From assembly GCA_964439415.1 (NCBI GenBank), contig CAYTOJ010000123.1:1-5197 (forward strand): a stretch of DNA of 5,197 bases, given 5' to 3'. The notes under the pieces were generated by a model. That model was not told where the DNA came from and did no database searches. It saw nothing but the letters and a program-made list of their open reading frames with translations. This DNA is from CAYTOJ01 sp964439415. GTDB taxonomy: Bacteria > Pseudomonadota > Alphaproteobacteria > Rickettsiales > CAZAGG01. The position numbers and the translations under genes were made by a program. Shown here piece by piece: positions 5,054-5,197 of this stretch (position 1 is its first letter; each line of letters begins with the position of its first letter).

Positions 5054-5197
5054 ATGATTGAGAAATATAATAAAAGCCCCCAGCGCATTAAAACGCTATC
5101 CAGCCTCCAGCAGCATGTAACCCAGAATTGCGGCACTGAGCCACCATTTCAGAATCAGTACTGGGATAATAAACGCGAGGGTATTTACGTTGATATA
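5054..5197 (+). CDS. msrB: Peptide methionine-R-sulfoxide reductase MsrB, N-terminal part (runs off right edge)
   Basis: The first 48 residues are visible, with the frame open to the last base. MsrB reduces the R epimer of methionine sulfoxide in oxidised proteins, using a catalytic cysteine regenerated by thioredoxin. HVTQNCGTEPPF (residues 21-32) and YWDNKREGIYVDI (36-48) are unmistakable N-terminal signatures of the family. The catalytic GCGWPSF-type region lies beyond the window, so activity cannot be judged. In zinc-binding MsrB proteins such as that of E. coli, the tyrosine of the GxY segment is followed by x-Cys, a metal ligand. Here it reads YVD, as in the zinc-free subgroup that includes Bacillus MsrB. 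The start immediately precedes the domain, so nothing is fused at the N-terminus; a C-terminal fusion cannot be excluded. No signal peptide is seen, so it is probably cytoplasmic. It diverges from the cold-shock gene across a 324-base regulatory region. Confidence 0.93.
   Translation, partial: MIEKYNKSPQRIKTLSSLQQHVTQNCGTEPPFQNQYWDNKREGIYVDI

Noticed and set aside
5026..5061. 11-codon frame (MVNRRGYKSYD) overlapping the msrB start
   Set aside because: It has no ribosome-binding site of its own, and the AGAGGA lies inside it, serving the msrB ATG instead. Very short frames are expected by chance.

Overview
The window carries six complete or near-complete genes plus one gene cut at each edge. 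The base composition is moderately AT-rich. The cold-shock protein (N-terminus MATGVVKWFN, ending in an AANLKLAA-like tail) and the alpha/beta hydrolase (HGLTRN, GTSMGG) resemble alphaproteobacterial versions. My best guess is therefore an AT-rich alphaproteobacterium, possibly uncultured, with moderate to low confidence. There is no sign of a mobile element, CRISPR array, tRNA or rRNA.

Left part, minus strand. A gene of unknown function begins at about 552 and runs off the left edge. Upstream of it lies a weak terminator-like hairpin, then a tightly packed three-gene unit transcribed leftwards from about 3622. Its order is a family 2 glycosyltransferase resembling dolichol-phosphate-mannose synthase, a multi-membrane-spanning GT-C glycosyltransferase of the PMT/ArnT type, and a class I SAM-dependent methyltransferase. 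The genes are separated by 2 bases and then overlap by 4 bases (ATGA), so they are almost certainly one operon. A reasonable model is that the GT2 enzyme loads a sugar onto a polyprenyl phosphate at the inner face of the membrane, and the GT-C enzyme transfers that sugar to an acceptor on the periplasmic side. The methyltransferase would modify the sugar, the lipid or the acceptor. The actual sugar and acceptor cannot be read from the sequence.

Middle part. Only 29 bases separate the operon from a divergent alpha/beta hydrolase gene on the plus strand, and these bases hold overlapping -10-like sequences on the two strands. The hydrolase has an intact Ser-Asp-His triad. It ends 4 bases from the end of a convergent cold-shock protein gene, with no clear terminator between them.

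Right part. The cold-shock gene has a good Shine-Dalgarno sequence and a good sigma70-type promoter about 165 bases upstream of its start. This implies a long structured 5' leader of the kind known to control cspA-type mRNAs by temperature. The leader also contains a 12-codon open frame with a ribosome-binding-like sequence. Diverging to the right is the start of a methionine-R-sulfoxide reductase gene (msrB), which has a consensus TATAAT box and appears to be of the zinc-free type. The most interesting non-coding stretch is the 324-base region between the cold-shock gene and msrB. I did not find clear evidence of a wholly new biological system.
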